Shown here: piece by piece, positions 1 to 7,268 of the stretch
Position numbering within the stretch: the stretch's first letter is position 1
Layout: every line of letters begins with the position of its first letter
Source: an uncultured Solobacterium sp.
GTDB taxonomy: Bacteria; Bacillota_I; Bacilli_A; Erysipelotrichales; Erysipelotrichaceae
Direction: 5' to 3'
Length of the DNA stretch: 20,549 nt
Assembly: GCA_900547815.1 (NCBI GenBank)
Contig: URHY01000038.1
Coordinates: 1 to 20,549 of the forward strand
The notes under the pieces: generated by a model
What the model saw: the letters and a program-made list of their open reading frames with translations, nothing else
Told to the model about the DNA's origin: nothing
Database searches by the model: none
Position numbers and translations under genes: made by a program

Positions 1-12
1 CTCTCCTCTTTC
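1..12 (-). promoter_or_regulatory. Shine-Dalgarno site of an off-window gene
   Basis: The reverse complement of the first bases reads GAAAGAGGAGAG, a purine-rich ribosome binding site. No start codon lies within the window in the correct position, so a minus-strand gene should begin a few bases to the left. Its identity cannot be seen; in a canonical division cluster it would be mraY. Confidence 0.5.
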
Positions 13-23
13 ACTTTTATATA

Positions 24-52
24 ATTTTCATATATAAAAATGATTTTGTCAA
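24..52 (-). promoter_or_regulatory. Candidate promoter for a gene beyond the left edge
   Basis: On the minus strand a perfect -35 (TTGACA, 52-47) is followed after 17 bases by a weak -10 (GAAAAT, 29-24). About ten bases further the minus strand reads AAAGAGGAGAG (11-1), a strong Shine-Dalgarno sequence, so a start codon is expected just outside the window. The element lies after the PBP gene terminator, so the next gene appears to have its own promoter. The -10 is poor, which limits confidence. Confidence 0.4.
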
Positions 53-68
53 CTCTCATTTATATATC

Positions 69-97
69 AAAAAGAAAAGCGCCTATAATAGACGCTT
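69..97 (-). terminator. Rho-independent terminator of the PBP gene
   Basis: A 7-bp stem (97-91 with 83-77, two G-T wobbles) and a 7-base loop precede the T-rich tract TTCTTTTT on the minus strand. The stem includes the PBP stop codon (98-96). It closes the mraZ-rsmH-ftsL-PBP unit. Confidence 0.75.
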
Positions 98-2288
98 ATT
101 CTAAAGTAACCTCAATTTTTGTATCCGTAGAAATAGTCGTTCCTTCTTCTACATTTTGACTTGTAACCTTACCATAACCACTCGTTTTAATACTAATTCC
201 CGTCAATTGCCAGAAAACAGTTAGATCTTTACGCGTCCAACCCGTCATGTTTGGCATTGTAATCTTAGTTCCATTTGTTAAGACGAATACACGATCATTT
301 GAATTGATTGTAGCTTTCGCATCTGGATATTGACTTGTTACACTTGATCCATCCCCAATCACTTCAAAATGAATATTTCTACCATTCATTTTTTCGTACG
401 CATAATCAATCGTATGGTTTACTAGACTTGGCATTGAATAACTTTCCCAAGTTTCATACGTATCTTGCGCATCACTTGCTGGTGTTGTTGAAACACCATA
501 TGTCTGCAAAGTTTCACGCATAATTTTTTTAAATGGTTCCGCTGAATATGAAGTAATATTTCCTGAAACCAAGCCATAATACACCATGACTTTTGGATCA
601 TTTGCAGGAGCTGCCGCCATAACACTTGAAGTATGATACGTCGGATCGTATTTTCCAATATTTTCATTGTAAAGTTGGGCCGTACCCGTTTTCATCAACA
701 TATCTACACCATCAATTTTAAAACGCGAACCACTCGCTCCATCATCCGTAACATGCGACATCAATTCTTGAACTTCTTTTGCCGTCTGACTTGAAATCGG
801 CGTTCCAACCGCTTTTTTCTTATACTTTTTTATCACTTGAGACGTGTCACTATCTACGATGGAATCAATAACATATGGACGTACCATTGTTCCATCATTA
901 AAAATTGCCGTATATGCCTGACATAATTGTAAAACTGTAATTGAACTTGCCTGTCCAAAACCTGTCGACAAATAATCAGTTGGTAAACCAACGTTTTTAA
1001 CCCCCAAAGATTGCTCAACATATGGCGTATTCACTTTTTGAAAGAAGCCGAATTTATCTAAATAATCACAATACTGATTGTAATTTATATAATTTGCCAA
1101 TAATTCACAAATACCTACGTTACTTGAAAATGCTAAACCTTGATCAAATGTGATTGTTCCAAAATCTTCATCAAGTGCATCTGCAATATATGGATATGGA
1201 GTTTTTGACTCATTTGGTATACGCGTAATCTTACCTGTATTTGGATCATAATTATACCAGAATTGATAAGCCGTAAAAGTCTTGTTGTATGGATACACAT
1301 TCGTATCAATCGCAACTGCATAAGTAAATGGTTTCATAACGGAACCAGGCTCATATGTACTTGTAGAAATTGCGTCTTGATAGCTTGGAATTTCTTTATG
1401 CTCATTTTGATCAAACGTTGGATAACTTGCCCATGCTAAGATTTTACCCGTTTCAATTTCCATCACAAGACACCAAGCTGATTTTGCTTTTTCATCCTCC
1501 ATTGTAGACTGCAACTGACTTTCAACTGTTTCCTGTAAACTTGAATCCAATGTCAAAACAATATCATTTCCATTCTTAGCTTGTTCAATCACTTTTGTTG
1601 TACCTGGAAGTTTTGATCCATCAACAGTCTGCTGATATTGTTCCGAACCATTTTTTCCTTTTAAAAGTTCATTTAAAGATAATTCAAGTCCCATTTTTCC
1701 TTCAATCGACTGTTTATCTTCATCATATGCTGCAAATCCAACTAAGTTAGACGAATATGGAGTTGTAGGATAATAACGACTCACGGCATCAATAAAGCTA
1801 ATGCCCGGAAGTTTTAATTTTTTTATTTCCTTCATCACACTCTTTTTAATACGCTTCGTTCCTGTACCTAATTCTGTTTGTGATTTCCCAGCTTTTTTAG
1901 CTGATTTCATAATCTTGATCAACGTTTTTTCATTCACATTATCACCAAGTACACTCTTTAATTTTTCAGCCGTTGATTTTATATCCTTAACATAATTTGG
2001 ATTTCCATTCGCATCAATAACACCAGTATCCAAATAAGCAACAATTGTATAAGACTGTGTTTGTTGAGCAATCACAGTATGATTTCGATCATATATCGTT
2101 CCTCTTTTAGCTATAATCGTTTTTTCTACAATACTTGATGCGATACGTTTATCCAAAACATCTTTTTGTGACCACAAATGCTTATGGCTCACCATAGTGA
2201 AAAGAACATTAGCTACCACTAATGTTCCAATTAACGTCATTCTTCGAATCATTTTAAATAGTTCTTTATTACTTTTACGAACCGACAT
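96..2288 (-). CDS. Class B penicillin-binding protein with PASTA domains (FtsI/PBP2x/SpoVD type)
   Basis: This transpeptidase cross-links septal peptidoglycan at the outer face of the membrane. The 730-aa protein has a short cytoplasmic tail, one membrane segment (about 17-34), and a PBP dimerization domain starting at the motif RGTIYDRN (62-69). The transpeptidase domain shows all three catalytic motifs: SVMK (316-319, Ser316 nucleophile), SSN (388-390) and KTG (533-535). Two PASTA domains fill the C-terminus (about 615-672 and 675-730), as in pneumococcal PBP2x, whose length is similar. It lies 18 bases after ftsL, with GGAG in the gap. Position in the mraZ cluster supports a division role. 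SpoVD, the sporulation paralogue, has the same architecture and cannot be excluded, so no symbol is given. A terminator follows immediately. Confidence 0.95.
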   Translation of the reverse strand: MSVRKSNKELFKMIRRMTLIGTLVVANVLFTMVSHKHLWSQKDVLDKRIASSIVEKTIIAKRGTIYDRNHTVIAQQTQSYTIVAYLDTGVIDANGNPNYVKDIKSTAEKLKSVLGDNVNEKTLIKIMKSAKKAGKSQTELGTGTKRIKKSVMKEIKKLKLPGISFIDAVSRYYPTTPYSSNLVGFAAYDEDKQSIEGKMGLELSLNELLKGKNGSEQYQQTVDGSKLPGTTKVIEQAKNGNDIVLTLDSSLQETVESQLQSTMEDEKAKSAWCLVMEIETGKILAWASYPTFDQNEHKEIPSYQDAISTSTYEPGSVMKPFTYAVAIDTNVYPYNKTFTAYQFWYNYDPNTGKITRIPNESKTPYPYIADALDEDFGTITFDQGLAFSSNVGICELLANYINYNQYCDYLDKFGFFQKVNTPYVEQSLGVKNVGLPTDYLSTGFGQASSITVLQLCQAYTAIFNDGTMVRPYVIDSIVDSDTSQVIKKYKKKAVGTPISSQTAKEVQELMSHVTDDGASGSRFKIDGVDMLMKTGTAQLYNENIGKYDPTYHTSSVMAAAPANDPKVMVYYGLVSGNITSYSAEPFKKIMRETLQTYGVSTTPASDAQDTYETWESYSMPSLVNHTIDYAYEKMNGRNIHFEVIGDGSSVTSQYPDAKATINSNDRVFVLTNGTKITMPNMTGWTRKDLTVFWQLTGISIKTSGYGKVTSQNVEEGTTISTDTKIEVTLE

Positions 2289-2306
2289 TACACATCACCA
2301 CTCCAT

Positions 2307-2591
2307 CTAGTCACTCATTACATATATATTATTTTCATTATCTGAGACTTCGTTGTCAAGCATTCCTAACAATCTGCCCTTTTCCTGTAACGTATTGACT
2401 TCATTCTGGAGCTCTTCTACGGTTTGTTCTTTTTGTGCAATTTCACTACTCAATTCACTTTCTTGAACTGAAAGTGAAAGATTCACGGAACTTACATATG
2501 TTTTTGATGCGAAGTAGAAGACCCATGATAATACAAACAAAGTTAAAACAAGTGCCCTTGTTAAATTAAACTTCCTTTGCATACGCATCAT
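2307..2591 (-). CDS. ftsL: Cell division protein FtsL
   Basis: A 94-aa bitopic membrane protein of the divisome: a short basic N-terminus (MQRKFNLTR), one membrane helix (about 12-30), then an extracytoplasmic coiled coil rich in E, L, Q and N (about 36-75). FtsL has low sequence conservation; the call rests on size, topology and its place between rsmH and the PBP gene. Its first ATG overlaps the rsmH stop as ATGA, implying translational coupling. Three Met codons (residues 1, 2, 4) compete: AAAGG lies directly before the first ATG, too close for it, but 9 bases from Met4 (2582), so the true start may be 2582. It should work with FtsB/DivIC and the PBP downstream. Confidence 0.85.
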   Translation of the reverse strand: MMRMQRKFNLTRALVLTLFVLSWVFYFASKTYVSSVNLSLSVQESELSSEIAQKEQTVEELQNEVNTLQEKGRLLGMLDNEVSDNENNIYVMSD

Positions 2592-3514
2592 CCTTTCTTC
2601 TCTATCCCTCTTAATTTTGCGCTATGCGCTCTGTTATTATTTTCTAATTCTTCACTACTTGCTAAAACCGGTTTTCGATTCACCAGTTGATATTCTAAAT
2701 TTTCTGTCCCCACTTGTGGCAGCCTTTTATTCACTTTTTTTGCTACGGCCACCTCTTTAAAAATTTCTTTTACAATACGATCCTCTAAAGAATGGAAAGT
2801 AATCACTGCCATTCTTCCATGTGGTTTCAACAACGTTAAACCATCTTGTAGAACCGTTTCTAATTGATCTAATTCATGATTAACTTCAATACGAATCGCC
2901 TGAAATGTCTGTTTTGCCGGATGCCCTTTTTTTCTTAAAACAGCTGCTGGAAGTGCAGATTTTATTACATCTACCAATTCAAATGTTGTTTCGATTGGAG
3001 CAACTTCTCTAGTTTTCACGATTTTATCAGCAATTTTTACAGCAAAAGGCTCTTCACCATAACGTTTTAATATACGAATCAAGTCTTCTCTGTCATACGT
3101 ATTCACTACACCATATGCATCTAAGTCTTGTGATTGATCCATACGCATATCCAGACGAGCGTTCATTCGATAGCTAAACCCTCTTTGACCATCATCGAAC
3201 TGTGGGCTTGATACCCCAAGATCCATAAAGATCCCATCAACAGCATATACACCACGTTTAGCCAATTCACTCTTCAAATTTTCAAAGGGAGAATGAATGC
3301 ACGTAAAATGATTGCCAATAGCCTGCAACCGAGGTGCACTTTCATCAATCGCATTTTGATCACAATCAAACGCATACAAATGTCCGCTTGTTAAACGTTT
3401 CAAGATTTCACTACTGTGCCCCCCTCTGCCCAGTGTGCAATCTACATAAATTCCATCTTCTTTTATCTGTAGCATGTCAATCGATTCATTCAATAATACA
3501 CTAATATGTTCCAT
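2588..3514 (-). CDS. rsmH: 16S rRNA (cytosine(1402)-N(4))-methyltransferase RsmH
   Basis: This SAM-dependent enzyme (formerly MraW) methylates N4 of C1402 in the 16S rRNA decoding centre. The 308-aa product shows the family signatures: SAM-binding motif VDCTLGRGGHS (24-34), MDLGVSSPQFDDGQRGFS (97-114) with the following RMD region, and the C-terminal segment ITFHSLEDRIVK. Length is normal for the family. It starts 6 bases after the mraZ stop, with a Shine-Dalgarno (ATGGGG) inside the end of mraZ, and its TGA overlaps the ftsL start. The order mraZ-rsmH-ftsL-PBP is the classic division cluster. Nothing looks damaged. Confidence 0.97.
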   Translation of the reverse strand: MEHISVLLNESIDMLQIKEDGIYVDCTLGRGGHSSEILKRLTSGHLYAFDCDQNAIDESAPRLQAIGNHFTCIHSPFENLKSELAKRGVYAVDGIFMDLGVSSPQFDDGQRGFSYRMNARLDMRMDQSQDLDAYGVVNTYDREDLIRILKRYGEEPFAVKIADKIVKTREVAPIETTFELVDVIKSALPAAVLRKKGHPAKQTFQAIRIEVNHELDQLETVLQDGLTLLKPHGRMAVITFHSLEDRIVKEIFKEVAVAKKVNKRLPQVGTENLEYQLVNRKPVLASSEELENNNRAHSAKLRGIEKKG

Positions 3515-3520
3515 TCATTA

Positions 3521-3952
3521 CTACCCCATAATTTCTGATAAGTGTTCTGCAGCTTCTTCAAAAGAAGCACTTTGCTCTTCTTCTAAAGCTTCCCAGCGTT
3601 CTTTAGACCAAATTTCCAAATGATTCGCTACACCTATAATCAAACATTCTTTTTCAAGTCCAGCCAAGGCAATTAAAGAGGATGGAATCAAAATTCGACC
3701 TTGACTATCCATTTCACATTCTGCTGCTTTTGACAACATCATACGCTGATACATACGCGCATCTTTATTTGTCGAAGGCAAAGTTGATAGCTTTTGATAC
3801 ACTTGCTGCCACTGCTCTACCGTATATACATACAGGCATCCATCAAGTCCTCGGTTAACGACAACATGTTCACCTAGTTCCTCACGAAACTTTGCTGGCA
3901 TAATCAATCGCCCCTTACGATCTATGTTATGCGCGTATTCCCCCATGAACAT
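3521..3952 (-). CDS. mraZ: Transcriptional regulator MraZ
   Basis: MraZ is a DNA-binding ring-forming protein of the AbrB/SpoVT fold that represses its own division-cluster operon in bacteria where it has been studied. The 143-aa protein begins MFMGEYAHNID, the usual family start, and carries both duplicated DxxGR motifs (D11-R15 and D82-R86), one per swapped-hairpin domain. The first gene of the cluster, it is preceded by GGGGGTG 8 bases before ATG and by a promoter and 10-bp-periodic GT-rich array described separately, which probably is its own operator. Length and motifs are complete. Confidence 0.97.
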   Translation of the reverse strand: MFMGEYAHNIDRKGRLIMPAKFREELGEHVVVNRGLDGCLYVYTVEQWQQVYQKLSTLPSTNKDARMYQRMMLSKAAECEMDSQGRILIPSSLIALAGLEKECLIIGVANHLEIWSKERWEALEEEQSASFEEAAEHLSEIMG

Positions 3953-3959
3953 GTGTCTT

Positions 3960-3999
3960 CACCCCCACTCTATGACACAATATGCTACTTTGTACCACT
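3960..3999 (-). promoter_or_regulatory. Probable MraZ operator (10-bp periodic GTGG-type repeats)
   Basis: On the minus strand, GT-led pentamers recur exactly every 10 bases: GTGGT (3998), GTAGC (3988), GTGTC (3978) and GTGGG (3968). MraZ is known to bind direct GTGG/TGGG-type repeats spaced by one helical turn. Here the first and last units are close to consensus and the middle two are degenerate. The array lies just downstream of the mraZ promoter, and the last unit merges with the Shine-Dalgarno sequence, so binding could block both transcription and exposure of that site. Confidence 0.6.
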
Positions 4000-4011
4000 A
4001 TAATACATCAT

Positions 4012-4040
4012 TTAATAAAAAAAGGCCACAAGATTGTCAA
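4012..4040 (-). promoter_or_regulatory. Promoter of the mraZ-rsmH-ftsL-PBP operon
   Basis: A perfect -35 (TTGACA, 4040-4035) is followed after 17 bases by TATTAA (4017-4012) on the minus strand. A second -10-like hexamer, TATTAT (4005-4000), lies closer to the gene but lacks a matching -35. The predicted start is near 4005, directly before the MraZ-type repeats. Confidence 0.6.
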
Positions 4041-4067
4041 AAATTGTACTATTTTTTTAACTCCTTA

Positions 4068-4084
4068 GTTATTCAAATAATAAC
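4068..4084. promoter_or_regulatory. Short inverted repeat between mraZ and lctP
   Basis: Perfect 6-bp arms, GTTATT and AATAAC, flank a 5-base spacer between the divergent mraZ and lctP promoters. It may be a regulator site, but in sequence this A+T-rich it could arise by chance. Confidence 0.2.
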
Positions 4085-4110
4085 CACATATTTAATCCTC
4101 AATTGTTGTT

Positions 4111-4124
4111 TGATTACGCTTACA
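4111..4124 (+). promoter_or_regulatory. cre-like site (CcpA) upstream of lctP
   Basis: TGATTACGCTTACA, with the opposite strand TGTAAGCGTAATCA, matches the catabolite-responsive element pattern TGWAANCGNTNWCA at all but one specified position. It is centred about 64 bases before the predicted lctP transcription start. Upstream placement resembles CcpA-activated overflow-metabolism genes of Bacillus rather than a roadblock repressor site. No ccpA gene is in the window. Confidence 0.45.
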
Positions 4125-4147
4125 TGCCTATTTTTAGCGATTTTCTT

Positions 4148-4175
4148 TTGACAAACATATACACTCTGATATAAT
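4148..4175 (+). promoter_or_regulatory. Strong promoter of lctP
   Basis: A perfect -35 (TTGACA, 4148-4153), a 16-base spacer and a perfect -10 (TATAAT, 4170-4175) with the extended TGA just before it. The predicted start is near 4182, giving a leader of about 18 bases that holds the Shine-Dalgarno AGAGAGG (4191-4197). No riboswitch fits in this leader. Confidence 0.9.
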
Positions 4176-4199
4176 TCGAACGTACAAGGGAGAGAGGAT

Positions 4200-5726
4200 A
4201 TGAATTTTTTATATTTTATTTTGGGGCTTTGTCCCATTTTATGGCTAATATTTGCGTTAACCGTACTTGGATGGCCCACATATAAAGCTGCTTTTGGTTC
4301 TTTAATTATTTCTGCACTATTATCTGTTGCAATTTGGCACCAAAGTTTTCTAAATACAATAAGTGCTGCTTGCGAAGGTTTCTTGATGGCACTATGGCCA
4401 ATCATTGTTGTCATTATCGCAGCCGTATTTACATACAACTTATCTTTAAGAACACGTGGCATGGAAGTTATCAAACAAATGATTACTAGTGTTTCTAGCG
4501 ACAAAAGAATTTTAGTATTACTTGTTGCATGGTGTTTTGGGGGATTTATGGAAGGTATGGCCGGTTTTGGAACTGCAATTGCCATCCCTGCAAGTATGCT
4601 TGTAGCTTTAGGTTTTGAACCATTATTTTCATGCTTAGTCTGCTTGATTGCCAACGGTGTTCCAACTCCATTTGGTTCCATCGGTATTCCAACAGTCACT
4701 TTGGCTAATTTAGTTGGACTTGAAAATGCACAACTTGCATTTACGCAAACACTTCAATTAGCACCATTTATGTTATTATGTCCATTTTTGATCGTAATGG
4801 TGACAGGAAAAGGTGTGAAGGCATTAAAAGGTGTTACGGCTGTAACTTTACTATCAGGCTTAAGTTTTCTAATTCCACAAATGATAGTTGCTAAATTTGT
4901 AGGCGCTGAACTTTGTGTTGTTGTGGGAAGTGTTTGTTCATTATTATGTACAATTCTTTTGGGTTCTAAAGTAAAACCAAATCCAGAATATGAAATGAAA
5001 TTAGAATCGAATGAAAAAATCACAATTAAAAAAGCATTAACAGCTTGGTCTCCATTTATCTTTATCTTTATTTTCTTATTATCAACATCCAAATTAGTTA
5101 CCCCAATCAATACATATTTGTCACAATTTGCTTCAAATGCAATAATTTATACTGGTGAAAACCCAAGTACAATGACATTTACATGGATCAATACTCCCGG
5201 CGTATGGATCTTCTTATCTGCTATTTTGGGTGGTCTAATCCAAAAAGCTACATTTAGAGATTTTAAAGTGGTATTTGTCGCAACCCTTAAACAAATGTCA
5301 CAAACCATTATCACTATGTTATGTGTACTAGGATGTGCGAAAATCATGGGATATGCAGGTATGATTGCTTCTATCGCATCCTTTGCGATTGCTGTTACTG
5401 GAAGTTTCTATCCATTCTTTGCTCCATGGATCGGATGTTTAGGAACATTTGTAACGGGTTCAGGAACAAGTTCAGGTGTATTGTTTGGTGCAGTACAAGA
5501 AAGTGCTGCTCAAAGTTTAAATGCCAATCCATATTGGATCGTCGCATTAAACTCACTAGGTGTTGCGGCTGGTAAAATGTTATCACCACAATCCATCGCA
5601 ATTGCACTTAGCAGTGTGGATGGTCAAGGACAAGATTCGAAACTATTATCAAAAATCTTACCATATGGACTCGCCTTCATTATCGCAATGAGTTTTATAG
5701 CTTACTTTGGTCAAATAGTATTCTAA
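4200..5726 (+). CDS. lctP: L-lactate/glycolate permease, LctP family
   Basis: A proton-coupled lactate (and often glycolate) transporter of the inner membrane. The 508-aa protein is hydrophobic throughout with about a dozen membrane helices. Family signatures include GGFMEGMAGFGTAIAIP (residues about 113-129), the stretch NGVPTPFGSIGIPT shortly after, and a C-terminal repeat-like GTFVTGSGTSSGVLFGAVQ followed by AAGKMLSPQSIAIA. It is somewhat shorter than E. coli LldP (about 550 aa) but has both conserved regions. It is a single-gene unit with a near-consensus promoter and an upstream cre-like site, convergent with degV. No lactate dehydrogenase or lut gene is adjacent, so direction of use (uptake or export) cannot be told from here. 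Confidence 0.93.
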   Translation: MNFLYFILGLCPILWLIFALTVLGWPTYKAAFGSLIISALLSVAIWHQSFLNTISAACEGFLMALWPIIVVIIAAVFTYNLSLRTRGMEVIKQMITSVSSDKRILVLLVAWCFGGFMEGMAGFGTAIAIPASMLVALGFEPLFSCLVCLIANGVPTPFGSIGIPTVTLANLVGLENAQLAFTQTLQLAPFMLLCPFLIVMVTGKGVKALKGVTAVTLLSGLSFLIPQMIVAKFVGAELCVVVGSVCSLLCTILLGSKVKPNPEYEMKLESNEKITIKKALTAWSPFIFIFIFLLSTSKLVTPINTYLSQFASNAIIYTGENPSTMTFTWINTPGVWIFLSAILGGLIQKATFRDFKVVFVATLKQMSQTIITMLCVLGCAKIMGYAGMIASIASFAIAVTGSFYPFFAPWIGCLGTFVTGSGTSSGVLFGAVQESAAQSLNANPYWIVALNSLGVAAGKMLSPQSIAIALSSVDGQGQDSKLLSKILPYGLAFIIAMSFIAYFGQIVF

Positions 5727-5742
5727 AATAAGTAAAGAAAAG

Positions 5743-5783
5743 AGAAAAAAAACATGGCTTAGGAAATTTCCTAAGCCATGTTT
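5743..5783. terminator. Bidirectional terminator, 34-bp perfect palindrome between lctP and degV
   Basis: Bases 5750-5783 form a perfect palindrome with no fixed loop (centre 5766/5767). On the minus strand it is followed by a run of T (5750-5745), a strong terminator for degV; on the plus strand the following tract (TTTATT) is weaker but should serve lctP. One arm encodes the last two degV residues plus part of Asn and includes its TAG stop (5773-5771). Confidence 0.85.
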
Positions 5784-6616
5784 ATTGCCTGTACAGCTAC
5801 ACATCCAGGACCGCCCTGCGTAATAAATGCAGGAGATAAAGGATAAATCACAACTTTTGCGCCTTCAAAAGTTTCATTGATCTTCTTTTCAAACATCATT
5901 GCCAATTCTTCATTAAAGGCATGCGAAATGTAGAAAGTATAATTTGAATCAAAACCATTATTTTTAAAATCTTCAACCACCATATTGACAGCTTTTTTAT
6001 AGGTACGACTGACACCAAACTTATCTAAGCCCATGCCATCAACGCCTTTTTTCAAAATTGGAATTAATTTTAATGCGCCACCCAAAGTAGCAGCTAACCC
6101 TTTGATTCTTCCGCCACGAACTAAGAATTGAAAATCTACAGGAACAAGATATGACTCTTCCTGCATACGACTTTGTACGATCATTTTTACGATTTCCTTG
6201 GCATTTGCCCCATTATTTGCCATTTCTAAAGCCGTATCCACCATTAAACGATGTGGTCCACATAATGTTTGTGAATCTACTACATGAACTAAATCTGGAT
6301 TGTCACAAGAATTTTTAGCCATCATAGCCGTTTGATAGGTACCACTAAGTCCAGATGCCATTGCGATATCAATGACTTCATCTCCATCTTTAGTCAATTC
6401 ATTATATAAGTCTATCTTTTCACCTAGACTTGGCTGTGATGTTTTTGGAATCTTGTGCTCTTCAATCATCGTTAATAATTGTGTACTCGTGATATCCTCA
6501 AAATCTCGATATGTTTGTGAATCAACAGTAATATTCAAAGGAACAATCGACAACCCTTTTTTCTTTGCCGATTCAATCGAATATAAAGTCGACGAATCAG
6601 AAATAATATGAATCAT
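5771..6616 (-). CDS. DegV family fatty-acid-binding protein
   Basis: DegV proteins bind a single long-chain fatty acid; related FakB proteins present it to the kinase FakA for phospholipid synthesis. The 281-aa protein has the N-terminal SDSST motif (6-10), TSQPS (59-63), MASGLSGTYQ (87-95) and FLVRGGRIKG, the residues that line the lipid pocket in this family. The start at 6616 is chosen because AGAGAGG lies 10 bases upstream and the product then begins MIHIISDSS as usual; an earlier in-frame ATG at 6670 falls in the promoter. It is divergent from the DUF1836 gene. No fakA is nearby, so whether it serves FakA is unknown. Confidence 0.92.
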   Translation of the reverse strand: MIHIISDSSTLYSIESAKKKGLSIVPLNITVDSQTYRDFEDITSTQLLTMIEEHKIPKTSQPSLGEKIDLYNELTKDGDEVIDIAMASGLSGTYQTAMMAKNSCDNPDLVHVVDSQTLCGPHRLMVDTALEMANNGANAKEIVKMIVQSRMQEESYLVPVDFQFLVRGGRIKGLAATLGGALKLIPILKKGVDGMGLDKFGVSRTYKKAVNMVVEDFKNNGFDSNYTFYISHAFNEELAMMFEKKINETFEGAKVVIYPLSPAFITQGGPGCVAVQAINMA

Positions 6617-6641
6617 TCTTTTTTTACCTCTCTTTAGATAA

Positions 6642-6670
6642 ACAATAATATAGATATAACAATAAGTCAA
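6642..6670 (-). promoter_or_regulatory. Promoter of degV
   Basis: TTGACT (6670-6665) and TATTGT (6647-6642) are separated by 17 bases on the minus strand, with a predicted start near 6635, about 19 bases before the ATG. The promoter excludes the upstream in-frame ATG at 6670 as a start. Confidence 0.55.
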
Positions 6671-6673
6671 TAC

Positions 6674-6721
6674 ATCTAGTATTAATTTCTAGATTGTGTA
6701 ACAATTTATTTTATGTTACAC
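6674..6721. promoter_or_regulatory. Two inverted repeats between degV and the DUF1836 gene
   Basis: The first has 6-bp arms ATCTAG (6674-6679) and CTAGAT (6689-6694) around 9 bases. The second has perfect 8-bp arms GTGTAACA (6696-6703) and TGTTACAC (6714-6721) around 10 bases, directly abutting TATAAT (6722-6727). The second looks like an operator for a dimeric regulator; the neighbouring DUF1836 protein is a candidate ligand, which is inference. Confidence 0.45.
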
Positions 6722-6728
6722 TATAATC

Positions 6729-7217
6729 ATGAAAAATTATACATTTCCTAGATGGAACGACTTACCTGAAATTGAACTCTACATGGATCAAGTCATTACT
6801 TATATGAATGACAAATTAAAAGATACCTATTTCTATGATGAAAAGTTCATCACAAAATCTATGATCAACAACTATGTCAAAACAGGTATTGTTCATCCTC
6901 CCGTAAAAAAGCATTATACAAAAAGTCATTTAGCTTACTTTTTAGTTTTAACCATTCTAAAAAGATGTTATTCTATGCAACAAATCACATCTTTACTTCA
7001 TATTTATACAAATATGAAAGATTCAACCATTGAACAAGCCTATGACTTATTTATATCGCGATTTGAAGATTCATTAAATGACGTTTTTGAAAATAATCGT
7101 AATACCATCGAATTTGAAAACACTAACCATGAACAAGAACTCATGGATAATGTCATTCAATGCATCATCTATAAGATGCATACTGAATATACACTAAAAA
7201 AATACGAACAAGAATAG
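6729..7217 (+). CDS. DUF1836 protein, probable winged-helix DNA-binding regulator
   Basis: A 162-aa protein of the DUF1836 family, of unknown function and common in Bacillota. It carries the family opening LPEIELYMDQV (12-22). Residues about 40-75 (beginning ITKSMINNYVKTGIV) resemble a MerR-like helix-turn-helix with wing, followed by helices and an acidic C-terminus. The ATG at 6729 is the only start the frame allows before an upstream stop at 6699, yet it has no Shine-Dalgarno and sits one base after a TATAAT. If that is the real -10, transcription would begin inside the gene, so the promoter or start needs proof; TACACT (6717-6722) is an alternative -10 compatible with a leaderless start. 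It is divergent from degV and is followed by its own terminator. Confidence 0.8.
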   Translation: MKNYTFPRWNDLPEIELYMDQVITYMNDKLKDTYFYDEKFITKSMINNYVKTGIVHPPVKKHYTKSHLAYFLVLTILKRCYSMQQITSLLHIYTNMKDSTIEQAYDLFISRFEDSLNDVFENNRNTIEFENTNHEQELMDNVIQCIIYKMHTEYTLKKYEQE

Positions 7218-7237
7218 AGAGAAATCTCTATTTTTTT
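7213..7237 (+). terminator. Terminator of the DUF1836 gene
   Basis: Perfect 8-bp stem (7213-7220 with 7225-7232), GAAA loop, then a T run to 7237. The stop codon TAG (7215-7217) lies in the left arm. Confidence 0.9.
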
Positions 7238-7268
7238 GTACAGTAAAAAGCCAAAAAATATAGAAGGC

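Noticed and set aside
422..1321. Short minus-strand frames inside the PBP gene
   Set aside because: They are shifted readings of the PBP coding sequence with no start signals.
4073..4699. A 208-codon minus-strand open frame opposite the start of lctP
   Set aside because: It is antisense to a clear membrane transporter, has no recognisable domain or suitable start site, and runs through the lctP promoter. It is a shadow of the lctP frame.
4754..5607. Several short frames on both strands inside lctP (for example 4754-5110 minus, 5321-5575 plus)
   Set aside because: They lie within the lctP coding frame, lack ribosome binding sites, and their composition reads as out-of-frame translation.
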